The notes: a model not told the origin generated them from the letters alone. A stretch of 64,000 nt of DNA from Zizania palustris (GCA_019279435.1 JAAALK010000081.1:26748457-26812456), one strand, 5' to 3'. Shown: positions 9,948 to 22,199, counted from the stretch's first letter. A program made the numbers and translations.

Positions 9948-12900
9948 ATGGCAAAAAACAGATCCTGGCAGATTCTGAACTGGAATGTTAGAGGTCTCAA
10001 CTCCCCTAACAAACGTCTCGCTCTCAAATCGTTACTTCTGGACCAAACTTTTGTTATGTTCTGCATCCAGGAAACTAAACTACAAGACATTGATCACTCT
10101 ACTTTTAGGAAATTGGCCCCTAGACGTTTCGATAAATTCGAATTCTCTCCCTCTCGTGGCTCCTCTGGGGGAATTCTGGTTGGTTGGATGGGATCTCGTT
10201 TCACTGGGCGAATTATTGACTCAACTAATTTCCAAGTAACGATTAACTTCACGTCTTTGCTAAATGGTCAAAATTGGCTTCTGTCGGTGATTTACGGACC
10301 TTGTAGAGAGCCGGACCGTGGACTTTTCATTAATTGGCTCGCTACCCTAAAGATTGCGGATGACTCTAACTGGATGTTTCTAGGTGACTTCAATTTCTAC
10401 CGCCACTCTCACAACAGAAACAAAAGCAACCCCAATTTTTCAGATATGCAAACGTTAACAACTGCATCAGTGCTCAAGGCCTTTTAGAAGTTCCTCTTTC
10501 TGGGCGTCAATACACTTGGAGTAATATGCAAAGGGATCCCCTTTTGGTTCAATTGGACTGGTGTTTTACATCAGCAAACTGGGTTTCGGTCTTCCCAGTC
10601 ACAACCCTTTACACTCTGGAACGTTTCATTTCAGATCACGTTCCCTGTGTTGTGCGGATTGAATGTAGAGTACCAAAATCTTACGTCTTTCGTTTTGAAA
10701 ATCACTGGACTTCAATGCCAGGATTTACAGATGTTATTACCAACGGTTGGAACAGTATCCCACCACAGATTGACCCTGCGAGAGTAATTTCCTGCAAATT
10801 TTCCAAACTCAAACAGCTCCTCCGACGTCGAAACCGCCATCATCATTCTTTTGACAATCTCCTAAAGGCCTGCAGGACAATTCTTCTCTTTATTGATCTC
10901 TGTGAGGATCACAGGCAACTTACTGGTCCGGAATCCAATTTTAGGCGGATTCTCAAAGATCACATTATGTCCCTCCTACAGCGGCAACAACTTTATTGGA
11001 AGCAACGGTATACTGTTCGTTGGACTAAATTTGGAGATGAAAACACAAAATTTTTCCATGCAGCAGCGACTGATCGTTTTCGGCACAATTTCATCACATC
11101 GCTAACTCTTCCTAATGGACAAATTATAAGCTCCCATTCAGACAAGGAAGCGTTTATTTTGGACACCTTTCTTGATAGGATGGGCTTCTCCTCCAACCGG
11201 TTGATGCTTTTCAGTTTAGCTGATTTTATCTCCCCGTTGCCGGATTTGGAACAGTTGGCGGTACCTTTCACTCTTTCTGAATTGACAAAGGTTGTTCTCT
11301 CAATGCCTTGCAGTAGAGCCCCTGGGCCAGATGGCTTCAATGGCATGTTTTACAAATTTGCTTGGGATATTATCAAGTTCGATTTCTTCAGACTTTGTCA
11401 GGCGTTTTATCACTGCAATACAGATCTCAGCTCAGTAAACAACTCTTTCATTATTCTGATTCCGAAAAAGGACAGTCCTACTTCTATCAATGATTTTAGA
11501 CCAATTTCCTTGGTTAACTCGGTAATCAAAATAATTACCAAGCTCCTGGCTAATAGACTACAACCACTAATGTCTCGGATAATCCATCAAAATCAATATG
11601 GATTCATTAAAGGGCGCTCGATTCAGGATTGCATAGCTTGGACTCTTGAATATACTCACCAATGTCACCACAGTAAGCATCCCACTATCATTCTTAAGCT
11701 GGACTTCGAAAAGGCATTCGACACTATTGAACATTCCACAATCATCTCCATGATCACGCATTTGGGTTTTCCGGCCAGATGGGTGGATTGGGTTCAATCC
11801 TTATTTGGTTCAGCTCATTCGGCAATCCTTCTCAATGGGTGTCCTGGGAAATTCTTCAAGTGCAAAAGGGGCGTTCGGCAAGGCGACCCACTTTCGCCTC
11901 TCCTCTTCGTCATTGCGGTGGACCTTCTTCAATATATCTTAAATAAGGCCGCGAACCTGAAGATCATTCTGCGCCTCGCTGTCATCGACTCGAGGATTTT
12001 CCAGTCATTCAATACGCCGACGATACAATCATCTTCTTGGACGCCACTCAAAGGAACTTATTTACACTTAAAGCTATTTTACACTCTTTCTACTTGTCCA
12101 CGGGACTCAAGATCAATTTTCTAAAATCCAGCCTTGTCCCGTTAAACATGGATGATGAGGAGGCCGAAATTTTATCCAATACTTTTGGCTGCTCGAAGGG
12201 CACTTTCCCGTTTACCTATCTTGGTATTCCTCTGGGAATCAGGAAACCGCGATGTCAGGACTTCACCTCACTGATTTCTAAGATGGAACGTCGACTAGTA
12301 GCAACTTCCTACTGGCTATCCTTTGCAGGCAAAATTCAATTGGTGAACTCAGTGCTATCAGCCATGCCAACATATCTCATGGGGGTTCTACGTCTACCGG
12401 CCAAGATCATCTCTCTTCTGGATAAATCTCGCCGCAACTGTGTCTGGCGGGGTTTTAATACAACAAATTTACGACAGCCTCTTATTGCCTGGAATAAGAT
12501 GTGCCAACCAAAGAGATCCGGGGGACTGGGCATTATCAACCTTCGGATACAGAACACTGGTTTATTACTGAAACATCTTGACAAATTCGTTAACAAGCAA
12601 GACACCCCGTGGGTTACCTTGATTCGGACTACTTATTACAACTCTGGGAGACTACCTCAATCTCTGAGTTGTCGGGGCTCATTTTGGTGGCGTGAAATTC
12701 TCAAGCTCTGGCCTCTTTTTCGTGCCATTGCTAAACCTACGGTTGGCAACGGTGCCACTATTGCCTTTTGGTCTGATATTTGGCTTTCTCACCCTCTGGA
12801 GTTTCTACTTCCCCACCTTGCCTCTTTCGCCAAATCTCGGAAGGTCTCGCTTCAAAGCATTCTTCATCTTCAGGACATCTCTACACACTTTTTTCTTCCC

Positions 12901-13535
12901 CTATCTCCGGAAGCCTCAGAAGAATTACAGCAGCTAAGGTTTGCTTTGGGGACCCTCACATCCTCCGATCAATCTTTCGACTCTTGGAGTTACATTTGGG
13001 GTTCTTCCATTTTCAAACCACAACGACTTTATCAGAGAGCCTTTGACGCGACAGGTTCTGATCCGATTTTCTCCTGGCTTTGGCGTCTCGCTGCTCCAAC
13101 AAACTTCGAATCTTCTTCTGGCTACTCATTCATGACCGTCTTAACACGCGTGACATCCTCCTTCGTAAGCATCTCGTCGCTAGCAGTGAGGATGCCGATT
13201 GTATCCTGTGCCGGCATAATATTCGTGAAACCTCTGTTCACCTATTCTTCGCTTGCAGCTTCAGTCTGTCGTGTTGGGCTCGTATTGGTTTGTTCTGGTC
13301 GGCTGGCGCTCTGGCCTCTACTATCATCAACACGTGCCGACGGAATAGCTCGCTGCCCTTTACTCGAGAAATAATATTGGTCGGATCCTGGTCAATTTGG
13401 CTGCTCCGTAATCATAGCATTTTCGACGACAACAACCATCTTGTGCGGCCTGGCTGGACCTATTCAAGAAAGAGCTCCTGTTACAATCTCTTCGTTTCAG
13501 GCCAACACTTAGGGAGTCAGTGCTTGTTTGGCTAA
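9948..13535 (+). pseudogene. LINE ORF2: endonuclease and reverse transcriptase, frameshifted
   Basis: From an ATG at 9948 it encodes an AP-like endonuclease with the expected residues: LNWNVRGLN, IQETKL, LGDFNFYR and, after a shift, ISDHVP. The reverse transcriptase follows with YGFIKGRSIQD, LDFEKAFDTIEH, GVRQGDPLSPLLF and the catalytic YADD at about 12013-12024. The C-terminal cysteine/histidine zinc-binding segment (CILCRHNIRETSVHLFFAC) lies around 13185-13260. The reading frame changes near 10456, between about 11950 and 12004, and near 13076, so at least three indels break the protein. It once supplied target-primed reverse transcription and is now dead. Confidence 0.9.
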
Positions 13536-13941
13536 ATAGTTTCTAATGGACTTTGTATCCCTCCTTCTTCTCTTTTCATCTATGTCTCTTTGTTTTTTGT
13601 AACTTTTCTTGTACTTTGGTTTATTTTCCTTTATTAATATATATAACCTCAGTAGGAGCCTCTCCTGCTGGTTATTCTCAAAAAAAAAAAAACTCTGTTA
13701 TCTTGATGTGGTAGACATATTCCAATGACATTGTGTAACTTTATTCCTTTTTATTTAATTACCAAATATCTGCTAATTGGACAAACCAAACTGTAGAATC
13801 TCCTTGTAAGAGTGAGCATTCAGGATATTTAATACTAGTCCCAAAACTTACCTGTTGGGGGAATTCCCCTGTCTCAAGTTGCATGTTGATTAATTGTCTT
13901 GCAGCACGGTATAATGGTGTTGGATCTCGTTCGGTCTGTTC

Positions 13942-14941
13942 NNNNNNNNNNNNNNNNNNNNNNNNNNNNNNNNNNNNNNNNNNNNNNNNNNNNNNNNNNN
14001 NNNNNNNNNNNNNNNNNNNNNNNNNNNNNNNNNNNNNNNNNNNNNNNNNNNNNNNNNNNNNNNNNNNNNNNNNNNNNNNNNNNNNNNNNNNNNNNNNNNN
14101 NNNNNNNNNNNNNNNNNNNNNNNNNNNNNNNNNNNNNNNNNNNNNNNNNNNNNNNNNNNNNNNNNNNNNNNNNNNNNNNNNNNNNNNNNNNNNNNNNNNN
14201 NNNNNNNNNNNNNNNNNNNNNNNNNNNNNNNNNNNNNNNNNNNNNNNNNNNNNNNNNNNNNNNNNNNNNNNNNNNNNNNNNNNNNNNNNNNNNNNNNNNN
14301 NNNNNNNNNNNNNNNNNNNNNNNNNNNNNNNNNNNNNNNNNNNNNNNNNNNNNNNNNNNNNNNNNNNNNNNNNNNNNNNNNNNNNNNNNNNNNNNNNNNN
14401 NNNNNNNNNNNNNNNNNNNNNNNNNNNNNNNNNNNNNNNNNNNNNNNNNNNNNNNNNNNNNNNNNNNNNNNNNNNNNNNNNNNNNNNNNNNNNNNNNNNN
14501 NNNNNNNNNNNNNNNNNNNNNNNNNNNNNNNNNNNNNNNNNNNNNNNNNNNNNNNNNNNNNNNNNNNNNNNNNNNNNNNNNNNNNNNNNNNNNNNNNNNN
14601 NNNNNNNNNNNNNNNNNNNNNNNNNNNNNNNNNNNNNNNNNNNNNNNNNNNNNNNNNNNNNNNNNNNNNNNNNNNNNNNNNNNNNNNNNNNNNNNNNNNN
14701 NNNNNNNNNNNNNNNNNNNNNNNNNNNNNNNNNNNNNNNNNNNNNNNNNNNNNNNNNNNNNNNNNNNNNNNNNNNNNNNNNNNNNNNNNNNNNNNNNNNN
14801 NNNNNNNNNNNNNNNNNNNNNNNNNNNNNNNNNNNNNNNNNNNNNNNNNNNNNNNNNNNNNNNNNNNNNNNNNNNNNNNNNNNNNNNNNNNNNNNNNNNN
14901 NNNNNNNNNNNNNNNNNNNNNNNNNNNNNNNNNNNNNNNNN
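13942..14941. other. Assembly gap 1 (about 1,000 N)
   Basis: A round 1,000-base run of N, so a placeholder of unknown true size. The left contig ends just upstream of a cyclase exon on the minus strand; the right contig begins inside an LTR. Frames that appear to cross it are artefacts. Confidence 0.98.
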
Positions 14942-16873
14942 ATAATTTCCATTGTTAAGGTTCTGAAATTTATTTCATAAATAATTTTAAAGGGATTAAA
15001 ATGAAGGGTTGTCCTTTTTAGAAAACAAATGTTTAAGTGTGAATAGTCCCATGTTAAGTTCCCTAATAAGTTTTGAAATGAAAAGTTCATGGTAATTTAG
15101 TGTTTTGCAGTATATGAATAGAAAGGAATAAATATAAATTTTTCTGAAGTTCAAACATTTGAATTCATATTTTAATCCTAAAGGCATTTAAACATTTATT
15201 TGAATAAACATGAAAATGTCAAAGTAAACCTGCTGTTTTATTGCATAAACATGTAGAGAATAATTTTATGAATTTTCTGAAATTGGAATGGTAATTTTTA
15301 GAGTTCAAATGCATTAGATATGAATTTTACAAGTTTTAAACCTTTTCTGGAATTTATTTTCAAATTTTAAATCCCTCGGGTCGACGGTGAGCCAGGCCCA
15401 CGGTGAACCCGCGCACTGTGCGCGTGCGCCGGGTCGATCTGGACCGTCGGATCCAGATCCGACGCGCGAGGGCGAGGCGGGGTGCGTTAAAGTGACATGG
15501 ACGGCCAAGATTAAAACGTTTGAATCGGTACGCGATGGACGGCTCAGATGCGATGCGGGATTTTAAAACTATCGGACGCACGAGATTAAAACGTACCCCT
15601 TCGCCGAGATCTGACGGATCAGATTAAACCGCACGCGGGGATTAATCGTCACCGTCGGATCCAGATCGCACGGCGTGGATCGAATCCGACACGGCACGGG
15701 TACTCGACCCGTGCCGGTCGTCTTCTCCGACGACGGCGAGCGGGCCAGCGGCCACGGCGGACGACGGCGGTCGATGCTAGGGCCTAAAATGGAAGGAGGG
15801 CAATGAGGGGGGTCACGAAGGTACCTCGGCGGCGAGAAAAGGTCGACGGAGCTAGGCCGGCGACGAGCGGAGGCGGTGGGGGCGTTCGGGTCCTCGGCGG
15901 AGACGGCGATCCGGCGGGGTTCGTCGTCGACGGAGTGGTGGCCGGGCTTGGTGAGGTCCTGGCGGTCACGATGGTGGCGACTACGTGGTCGGAGGTGGTC
16001 CGGTGCGACGGCGAGCGGTGGCCGGAGGTCGGGCGGCGGCGTTGCGCTAAGAACCGAATGGAGGGCGCTCTGTTTGGTCTGGGTGCACTTGAACGCGTGA
16101 ACCGAATGCGGTGGAGGGCAGGGGTTTAAATAGGGTCGTCGGCGAGGGCAGAGGGGGCGTGATTGGCGGTGGCCGGAGATAAATGTGCTTTGACGCCGGC
16201 GAGCTCGGGTTGAACGCGGTTCAACGCACCCGGACGCGAATCGGGCGAAATTAATAGGGGGAAACGGCCGGCGCGTTGAGGGGAATTCATTGCCTGCGAT
16301 GAATTTAAGGGAGGGGGCCGGCGGGGGCGGATCCGAGGTGGGATTAGGGCTTCGGCCGGCGAGGGGGGGATCCGGGGGCGGATCTCGCGGGGACGAAGGC
16401 CCTGACAGGCGGGGGCCACTCGTCAGCGAGCGCGGACGGGCGAGGGAGGCAGCTGACGGGTGGGGCCAGGTTGTCGGGTGCGCGCGCGAGGGGAGGGAAT
16501 CGGCGCCGACAGGTGGGGTCCGGATGTCAGTCTAAGGCGTGCGGGGTAACGGGCTGGGCCGGCCGGGAGGGAGAGAAGGGAGGGGAGGGAGCCCATTACT
16601 GTTTGAAATTATTTTCTGATTAAAAACAATTGCAGAAAATAGATTAAATCATTTGGGGCATTTCCAAAGTGGACAAAAATTCATAAAAATTCTCAAAAAT
16701 ATTTCTTGGCTTTAGGATCATATACAAAAATTTTCACCTCCTAGTTTGGTCATCTACTCTATGTTGTAGTTCAAAAGGGTATAAAAGAGTATTAAAAGTA
16801 TTTTCAGAAATAATAATTCCAAGAAATTGAATTTAATAATATTTTTATTGTTTGGAAAATTTGGGGTGTTATA
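14942..16873 (+). mobile_element. Long LTR (probably Ty3/gypsy), left end in the gap
   Basis: AT-rich flanks surround a GC-rich core (15370-16580) with repeated 'cgtcggatccagatc' words, and the right end reads tttggggtgttata, a variant of the GGGGTGTTACA terminus also seen at 4122. The coding sequence of a CACTA transposase resumes immediately after it at about 16874, so the LTR is inserted into the transposase gene. No internal gag-pol is seen, so this is a solo LTR or the end of an element hidden by the gap. Small open frames in the GC-rich core are not supported as genes. Confidence 0.6.
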
Positions 16874-17621
16874 TTGTCCCAACGGATGCATTTTATTCAG
16901 AAAACAATACGTAGACGCAACCTGCTGCGTGAAATGCAAATCCTCTAGGTATCTTGAGGTAGACTCCGATGATGGTGCGAAGAAACAACTCTCAATTCCC
17001 GTGAAAATCCTTCGGGACCTTCCCTTTGTACCGAGGATCCAACGACTGTACATGACCGAGGAATCTGCTAAACAGATGACATGGCATAAAAATGGGATTC
17101 GTTACAACCCAGACAAGCTAGGTCATCCATCAGATGGAGAAGCGTGGAGAAAATTTGATCAACTCCATCCCGAGAAAGTTGTAGAGCCACGTAATGTACG
17201 AATTGCTATAGCAACAGATGGGTTCAATCCATATGGTATGACGGCTGCCGCATACAGTTGTTGGGATGTTGTGTATAAGGTGTCACCACACGGTAAACTG
17301 CCTGTTGCCAACAACGAAGACTACAACATAGACCCGAACACATACGACGGAGAGTTCTTTCAAGAAGATGGGCTACTAGGCATGTTTGTTATTGACTTGA
17401 CGGAGACGATGGAAGTAGATAATGAAAGTGGTGCCGATGCCGCCGAAGGAGACGAGATTCATAATGGAAGAGACTATGAACTGCTAGAGAGATTGCACTC
17501 AAGCACTCAAAGTGATGACAACATTCCACCTCCTGAACAGCTGGACGATTACATCATATCACGTGATAGTGATGACGATACATATGATCCAGCAAATCCA
17601 GACGGCGATGACTATTTCTAG
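16874..17621 (+). pseudogene. TNP2-like En/Spm transposase remnant
   Basis: The frame opens with CPNGCILFRKQYVDATCCVK, the Cys-rich segment of TNP2-type transposases, continues with RIQRLYMTEESAKQMTWH and then RNVRIAIATDGFNPYGM, which precede the catalytic core. The sequence then jumps to DGEFFQEDGLLGMFVIDLTE and an acidic tail ending at a stop (17621), which belongs near the C-terminus of the protein. The catalytic middle is therefore deleted, and the N-terminus is cut off by the LTR. It cannot be an active transposase. Confidence 0.8.
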
Positions 17622-17725
17622 CAGATGTATGAGAATTATGTTTAATTTTAGAATAAATGCGTTTATAACACATTTCACGGTTTATCTAAAGTGATTTACT
17701 CTTTTTCGTAGCAGGTGATTGAAAT

Positions 17726-19850
17726 ATGGTGGGGGGTTTAAAGAAATTAATAAGTGCAGTAGTAGGAAAAGGCGGTAGATCCACTCCCTCTCAAGATGAG
17801 GTCGGGTCCTCATCTAGACCTCGAGGTAGGAGAACGAAGAAGTCAGCAGTGAGAGGAAAGGCACCTGCGCCCTCGAGTGAAACTACTAGCCATATACCGG
17901 CATCCCGTCGCAATGATGATTACGTGCCGGATGAGGCGGAGGAGGAGCAGGCTAGGGTGGAGGAGGAGGAGGAGGTGGTGGCAGAGTGTGGGGAGGTTGG
18001 GGCAGAGGGAGAGGAGCAGGCTACAGAAGCGCCTGCAGTGTGGTTGCGTGGTCCTTCGTCACTCCCGAGGCGACCAGTGGCAGTAGCTGATCGTCCGCTC
18101 ATTCGACCAGATGGAAATAGGTAAGTTTGTGTAGAAAGTCTATAATATATTCTTTTCGTTACTTTAATTTTTAATATATACTAATACTTTTTAATGGTAT
18201 CGGGATAGGAACTGGATTATGGTTGAACGAGGAGGTCGTGAGTGCTCACGCCATGTAAACGGTATCCTCGGGCTTCTTATCAAGGAAAAGTTCCCTGGTT
18301 TGATATCTTTGGATGGGAGGACGGAGCCGGCGTACTCATGGAGGCACTATGAAAGTGCGCCAGACGCCCCTGACCGAGAAGGGAGACAATTTGCCCACCT
18401 AGCCGATCGAGTCAAGGCTGAGCTCTGGGTAAGTTTATTTTCTTAATATATGTGTCAATACTATTAACATGTGGATTACATAACATTCTCTTACATCTAT
18501 ATGCAGGATTTTATAGATGTGATGAGGGGTATGCAGATCAGGCTGCCGCAGTTATTAATAGAGCCGCCAAGAAGCTTGTCACCGACATGCATTATGAGGC
18601 GCGCATTCAAGTTGTTATTGACTTCTGCGCTCAGCCTCGCCGAGAGAGGAAAAACAAAAAGGATGCCCGGACCACATTTCTGACACGAGAGGAATACATG
18701 ATGGTAAGTGTATTCTCGTGTATCTTCTAATACTTAATATTATGTCATTAACAACTTCACTTGCATCAAATAGGTCCCTCCACAGTGGTGTGCCGCTCAT
18801 CTTGAGTGTTGGGGCCAAATTGTTGATAGGTGGTGTTCTGCCGCGTGGCAGAGCAGTCACGATGCATGCCGCCAGAGACGCCTACTCATGCCGGGGGCAG
18901 CACACCATCAAGGCTCGCTGAACCTCGACCAGTTCAGGGCGAGATGGGTATGTAGTTACATTTTCTTTTTTTTTTGCTTAATTGCACAATATAACTCTAA
19001 CTATCTTTTTGTTTTAGTCAACGGCCAATGCGGGTCAGGAATGCTCCCAAGTCATGGCATATGCTCTGGCTCACAAAGGGAGGGGCGGTTGAAGGAAATA
19101 CTTACAATCCAAATGACCCCGCTGAGTCGTACACTAATCGAAATGCATATCAACGCCTCCAAGACTATTCAGAGATGGCAAGGGAAGTGCATGGTGCCGA
19201 TTATGACCCAATCGCACATGACATCGATGGCGAGGTGGTCATGAGGGCTGGAGGAGGCAAGAGACATGAGCGATATTTGATGGGCGACGGCGCCATTAAT
19301 ACCCGTAGTACCCCCTCTCTATCTGAGGTGAGAGCTCGGAGCTCGACCTCCGGTCCGGGTATACGTCCTCGCCGAGACACATCTATGGGTCTGATTGCTG
19401 ATCTACAGGTTAGTTCATTTTCATCAATCATCGAACACTTCACATTGTTTGTTTGAGAACATTAACTCTGAATTAATGTTTTGTAGGCCCAACTAAATGA
19501 AGAAAGATCACAAAGGACCGAGTGGCAGACCCAGATGGAGGCTCGGTTGCAGGCTCAGATGCAAGCTCAGATGCAAGCCGAGATGCAGACCCAGATGCAG
19601 CAGTGGTTTGCGCAGATGGGTGGATCTTTCTCAGGTCATATGGGTCTGCCTGTACTTCCTCCTCAACCTCAACAATCTCCACGGACTCCACAGAGCGGCA
19701 ATGTGAGTTTCTAATATTGTTATTGTCGGTTTTGTTATATACAAGTGTTCTAACTATTTTTCTTTTTTTTTTCAGTTTCATCCATCGGCAGCAGGATCAA
19801 ACACGCAGCCATCTCCACACACTGGTCATAGCGGTAATGATAATTTGTGA
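17726..19850 (+). pseudogene. CACTA second gene (Ptta/En/Spm 'Transposase_24'-like), broken
   Basis: Seven apparent exons: 17726-18120, 18209-18428, 18507-18703, 18774-18947, 19018-19408, 19487-19702 and 19776-19850, each with GT..AG borders. The product starts MVGGLKKLISAVVGKGGRS, has an acidic Glu-rich region, a conserved core (NWIMVERGGRE, RCDEGYADQAAAVI, MHYEARIQVVIDF, LTREEYMM, PPQWCAAHLECW) and a Gln-rich tail with repeated QAQM/QTQM words. This is the second protein commonly carried by grass CACTA elements. One T is missing near 18511 (frame needs DFYRCDE) and another shift lies near 19080, so it is not translatable as one protein. Confidence 0.75.
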
Positions 19851-20149
19851 GGCGTGGTGTGAGTTGCCGTGATGAAATTGTTAATTAACTTAAACTTGTC
19901 ACCGTTAACGCGAACTTGAACTTGTGTATCAATTTGAACTTGTATTTGTGACGTGAACGTGAATTTGTGATGTGATCGTGAAATTTGTGATGTAAATGTG
20001 ATTTTTGTGATGTCTATGTGATTTCTGTGAATATCTGTGATTCAATGTGAATTTTGGGGAAAATTTTGTGAATAAATGTGAATTTGTGATGAATTTTGTG
20101 ATTGAATGTGTTTTTTGGATGAAATATGCAGGAAATAAATGAAAAAAAA

Positions 20150-20748
20150 ATTAAAAAAAATTTTGCCGAGTGTTACACTCGGCAAAGCCACCTGCAGTGC
20201 ACAGAAACGTGCCACGTGGCATGTTTCTGTGCACTCTGGGGAAGCTTTGCCGAGTGCCTCCACGTGGCACTCGGCGAAGGGGGTATGCCGAGTGCCACCG
20301 GGGCACTCGGCAAAGCCTTCCAGTGCCACGTGCCCCCTCCCCCGAGCCCCCTTCGCCGAGTGCCACGTGGGGCACTCGGCGAAGCCCCACGCGCCACGTG
20401 CCCCCCGAGCCCCCTTCGCCGAGTGCCCCCCGTGGCACTCGGCACACCCCCTTCGCCGAGTGCCACGTGGGGCACTCGGCAAACCTCCGTTAACGGCCAC
20501 CCCAGCCGTCAACCGTGGACTTCGCCGAGTGCTATACGTGGCACTCGGCGAAGTCTATATTGCACTCGGCGAAGACTTCGTCGAGTGCCCGATAAATTGC
20601 ACTCGACGAACCCTCACATCGCCGACGCATCTATCGCCGAGAGGGGTTCGCCGAGTGTGGCACTCGGCGAAGCCTTTGCCGAGTGGAAAATAGGCTTCGC
20701 CGAGTGCCCTAGGCACTCGGCAAACGTGGACAGTCCCGTTGTGTAATG
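20150..20748. repeat. CACTA 3' subterminal repeat array
   Basis: About ten copies of GCCGAGTG paired with CACTCGGC(A/G)AAG, several forming near-perfect palindromes such as the one at 20356-20381 with CACGTGG at the centre. Such subterminal motifs are the binding sites for the element's own DNA-binding protein in En/Spm-type transposons. Apparent reading frames on both strands here are products of the repeat. Confidence 0.85.
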
Positions 20749-21225
20749 TCTGTTGTTTTTCGGATAAATTACAAACTTATAATACCATAAATTTATAAGT
20801 TCTTCACAACTTTGTATGAATAATAGCATAAACTCGTCAGTTCATAACTTCACAACTTCATGTACAAACTACAATACAACGGAGCTTATTGATAATTCAA
20901 ACATTTTCAAACAAATAAAAATTATATTAGATTATACATAACACAAGCGACAATACATAACACAACACGCATGATAATATATAATTCATGTTATAATACA
21001 AACGCACGTGACAACACGTTTTATTTTTTTTTCGATTTTAAATTTTAAATTCGAATTAAATTCGAGTAGGGCCCTAAGCAGTAATAGTAAGCATTGTGAT
21101 TTGGGATCGTCGTATGACGGTTGCCTTAGTTTAATGGCATTGTTTATACAAATTAATTAGAGACTGCCAGGCTAATACTATCGTAGTACGTGCAGATTGG
21201 AGCACATGAGACCACGACCAAATGC
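20749..21225. other. Intergenic, no gene seen
   Basis: AT-rich; several 'acataacacaa' words around 20935-20970. Nothing else recognised. Confidence 0.5.
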
Positions 21226-21234
21226 CGGGAGTTA

Positions 21235-21788
21235 GTATAGGGTTGCAGTTTGGTTCGGGACTCACGAGTCGCCGAGCCTAGTTGAAACTTGGCTTGCTGC
21301 GTCACCGAGCCGAACTCGAGCTAAGTCTCTTGGCTCGGCTAACATTTGAGTAGAGCCGAGTCGATTCGTTGGCTTGGTCACCAACATAAAGTAAATTTGT
21401 TTCTATCTAATACATAAAATCATGGATGCATGCGTAGTGGACAACATTAAATAGTATATTTTCATTATTGTATGAGCACTAAGCCGTGAACACCGAAAAA
21501 TGGACCCATCTCCTCTCCCCTCCTGACGGTTGGCGCCACCGATGCCCTCGACGGCCAACGGTCCTTGGCCCACTATCTCTACCGGCCACCACTACGGCGC
21601 TACCTACACCCGGCATCACCGCATGATTTCCTGGAAATGATACTAACGAGCCGAGCCGGTTCGTAGCTCGACCGAACTCAAACCGAGCCAGAACCATAAT
21701 TTTGGCTCGCTAAACCATTCAATCTAAACCTGGCTCGGCTCAGTAAAGAGGTGGCTCGGCCGAGCTAACTCTCGGCTCATTGCCAGTC
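21235..21788. mobile_element. Non-autonomous hAT-like element (GAGCCGAGC-rich)
   Basis: Starts tatagggttgcagtttggttcgg; the reverse complement of its right end reads gtaggactggcaatgagccgag, a weak inverted pair like the TAGGGCTGGCAA ends of hAT elements. Many GGCTCGG / CCGAGCC words occur near both ends (21275-21375, 21650-21780), suggesting subterminal binding sites. There is no coding gene and no clear target duplication. Confidence 0.4.
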
Positions 21789-21984
21789 CTACCCAGACCC
21801 CAAGATTGTTCATTAATGACCGCCATGCGTTTGCAATGGCTCCTGTTTCTCCAAGTAAAACAGTGGGTGCTACCACGGATCTACCATGCATGCATGCATG
21901 GGCACGAGAGTCTGAGTCAGCCACGAGTAAGATGTACCCCTCTGTATCACAGTATTGTAATTTCTTAGGTTTTGTTATGGTTAT

Positions 21985-22120
21985 TAAGATGCGAGATAAA
22001 AAGACTGAACTACCCTCAGCTCGCACACATTTCATGTTAACTGACAGTACACTCCATACAATTAGTAACTTAGTATCCTCTCTGTGCAATTAGTACTGTT
22101 CTAAGTAAACAGTACATGCA
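21985..22120. repeat. Direct repeat, first copy (second at 22858-22955)
   Basis: The sequence 'agataa(a)aaagactgaactaccctc...cgcacacatttcatg...tagtatcctctct(g/a)tgcaa' recurs at 22858-22955 with about 35 bp missing from the second copy. The 22200-22556 MITE and another small repeat lie between them, so this may be a local duplication broken by insertions. Confidence 0.6.
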
Positions 22121-22199
22121 TCATGCAACTTTGTTGTACTACTTGCAAACAGCTAGCAGCAGGAGAGTAAAATGGGAACATTGAAGGTAAAAGATTATA

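Larger units (their letters stand above)
8727..13691 (+). mobile_element. 5'-truncated LINE (non-LTR retrotransposon)
   Basis: Contains the C-terminal part of ORF1, an ORF2 with AP-type endonuclease, reverse transcriptase and a zinc-binding reverse-transcriptase-associated domain, a 3' UTR ending taggagcctctcctgctgg, and a poly(A) run at about 13680-13691. It sits in the intron of the minus-strand cyclase fragment. A second, shorter copy of the same family, with the same 3' terminus, is at 38369-38944. Several frameshifts make ORF2 non-functional. Confidence 0.9.
8390..13935 (-). pseudogene. Oxidosqualene cyclase 3' fragment (last two exons), split by a LINE
   Basis: Two exons on the minus strand correspond to exons 17 and 18 of the plus-strand cyclase at 28028-47629. 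The penultimate exon (13852-13935) encodes ERDPTPLYRAARQLINMQLE and ends FPQQ before a gtaagt donor. The last exon (8390-8506) encodes 38 residues including YRNLFPIWALGEFRRRL, the conserved C-terminal block of plant oxidosqualene cyclases, and a TGA stop. The contig ends 6 bp beyond the penultimate exon, just past its CAG acceptor, at gap 1, so whether upstream exons exist cannot be seen. The intron between the two exons contains a 5-kb LINE. Coding sequence in both exons is intact, but as seen the copy is a fragment. It is head to head with the main cyclase. Confidence 0.8.
16874..20748 (+). mobile_element. CACTA (En/Spm) transposon, 3' part
   Basis: Holds a fused remnant of the TNP2-type transposase, a second multi-exon gene of the plant En/Spm-associated class, and a 3' subterminal region packed with CACTCGGC / GCCGAGTG inverted pairs. 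The right end (gtcccgttgtgtaatg) reads in reverse as CATTACACAACGGGAC, a one-base variant of a CACTACACAACGGGAC terminus. The 5' end lies in or beyond gap 1, and the gene for the transposase is interrupted by the LTR at 14942-16873. Both genes are broken, so the copy is non-autonomous. Confidence 0.8.

Noticed and set aside
13759..15090. Long open frames through gap 1
   Set aside because: They are translations of N. Only the short ends are real sequence, one of which is the minus-strand cyclase exon.
15360..16560. GC-rich frames as possible genes
   Set aside because: They lie within an LTR whose terminus and insertion into a transposase are visible; no protein family recognised.
20042..20746. 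Multiple open frames of 70-200 codons on both strands
   Set aside because: They are by-products of the CACTCGGC/GCCGAGTG repeats of the CACTA end.
20150..20748. CRISPR-like spaced repeats
   Set aside because: Repeats are inverted pairs with irregular spacing in a plant transposon end; there are no cas genes and the genome is eukaryotic.
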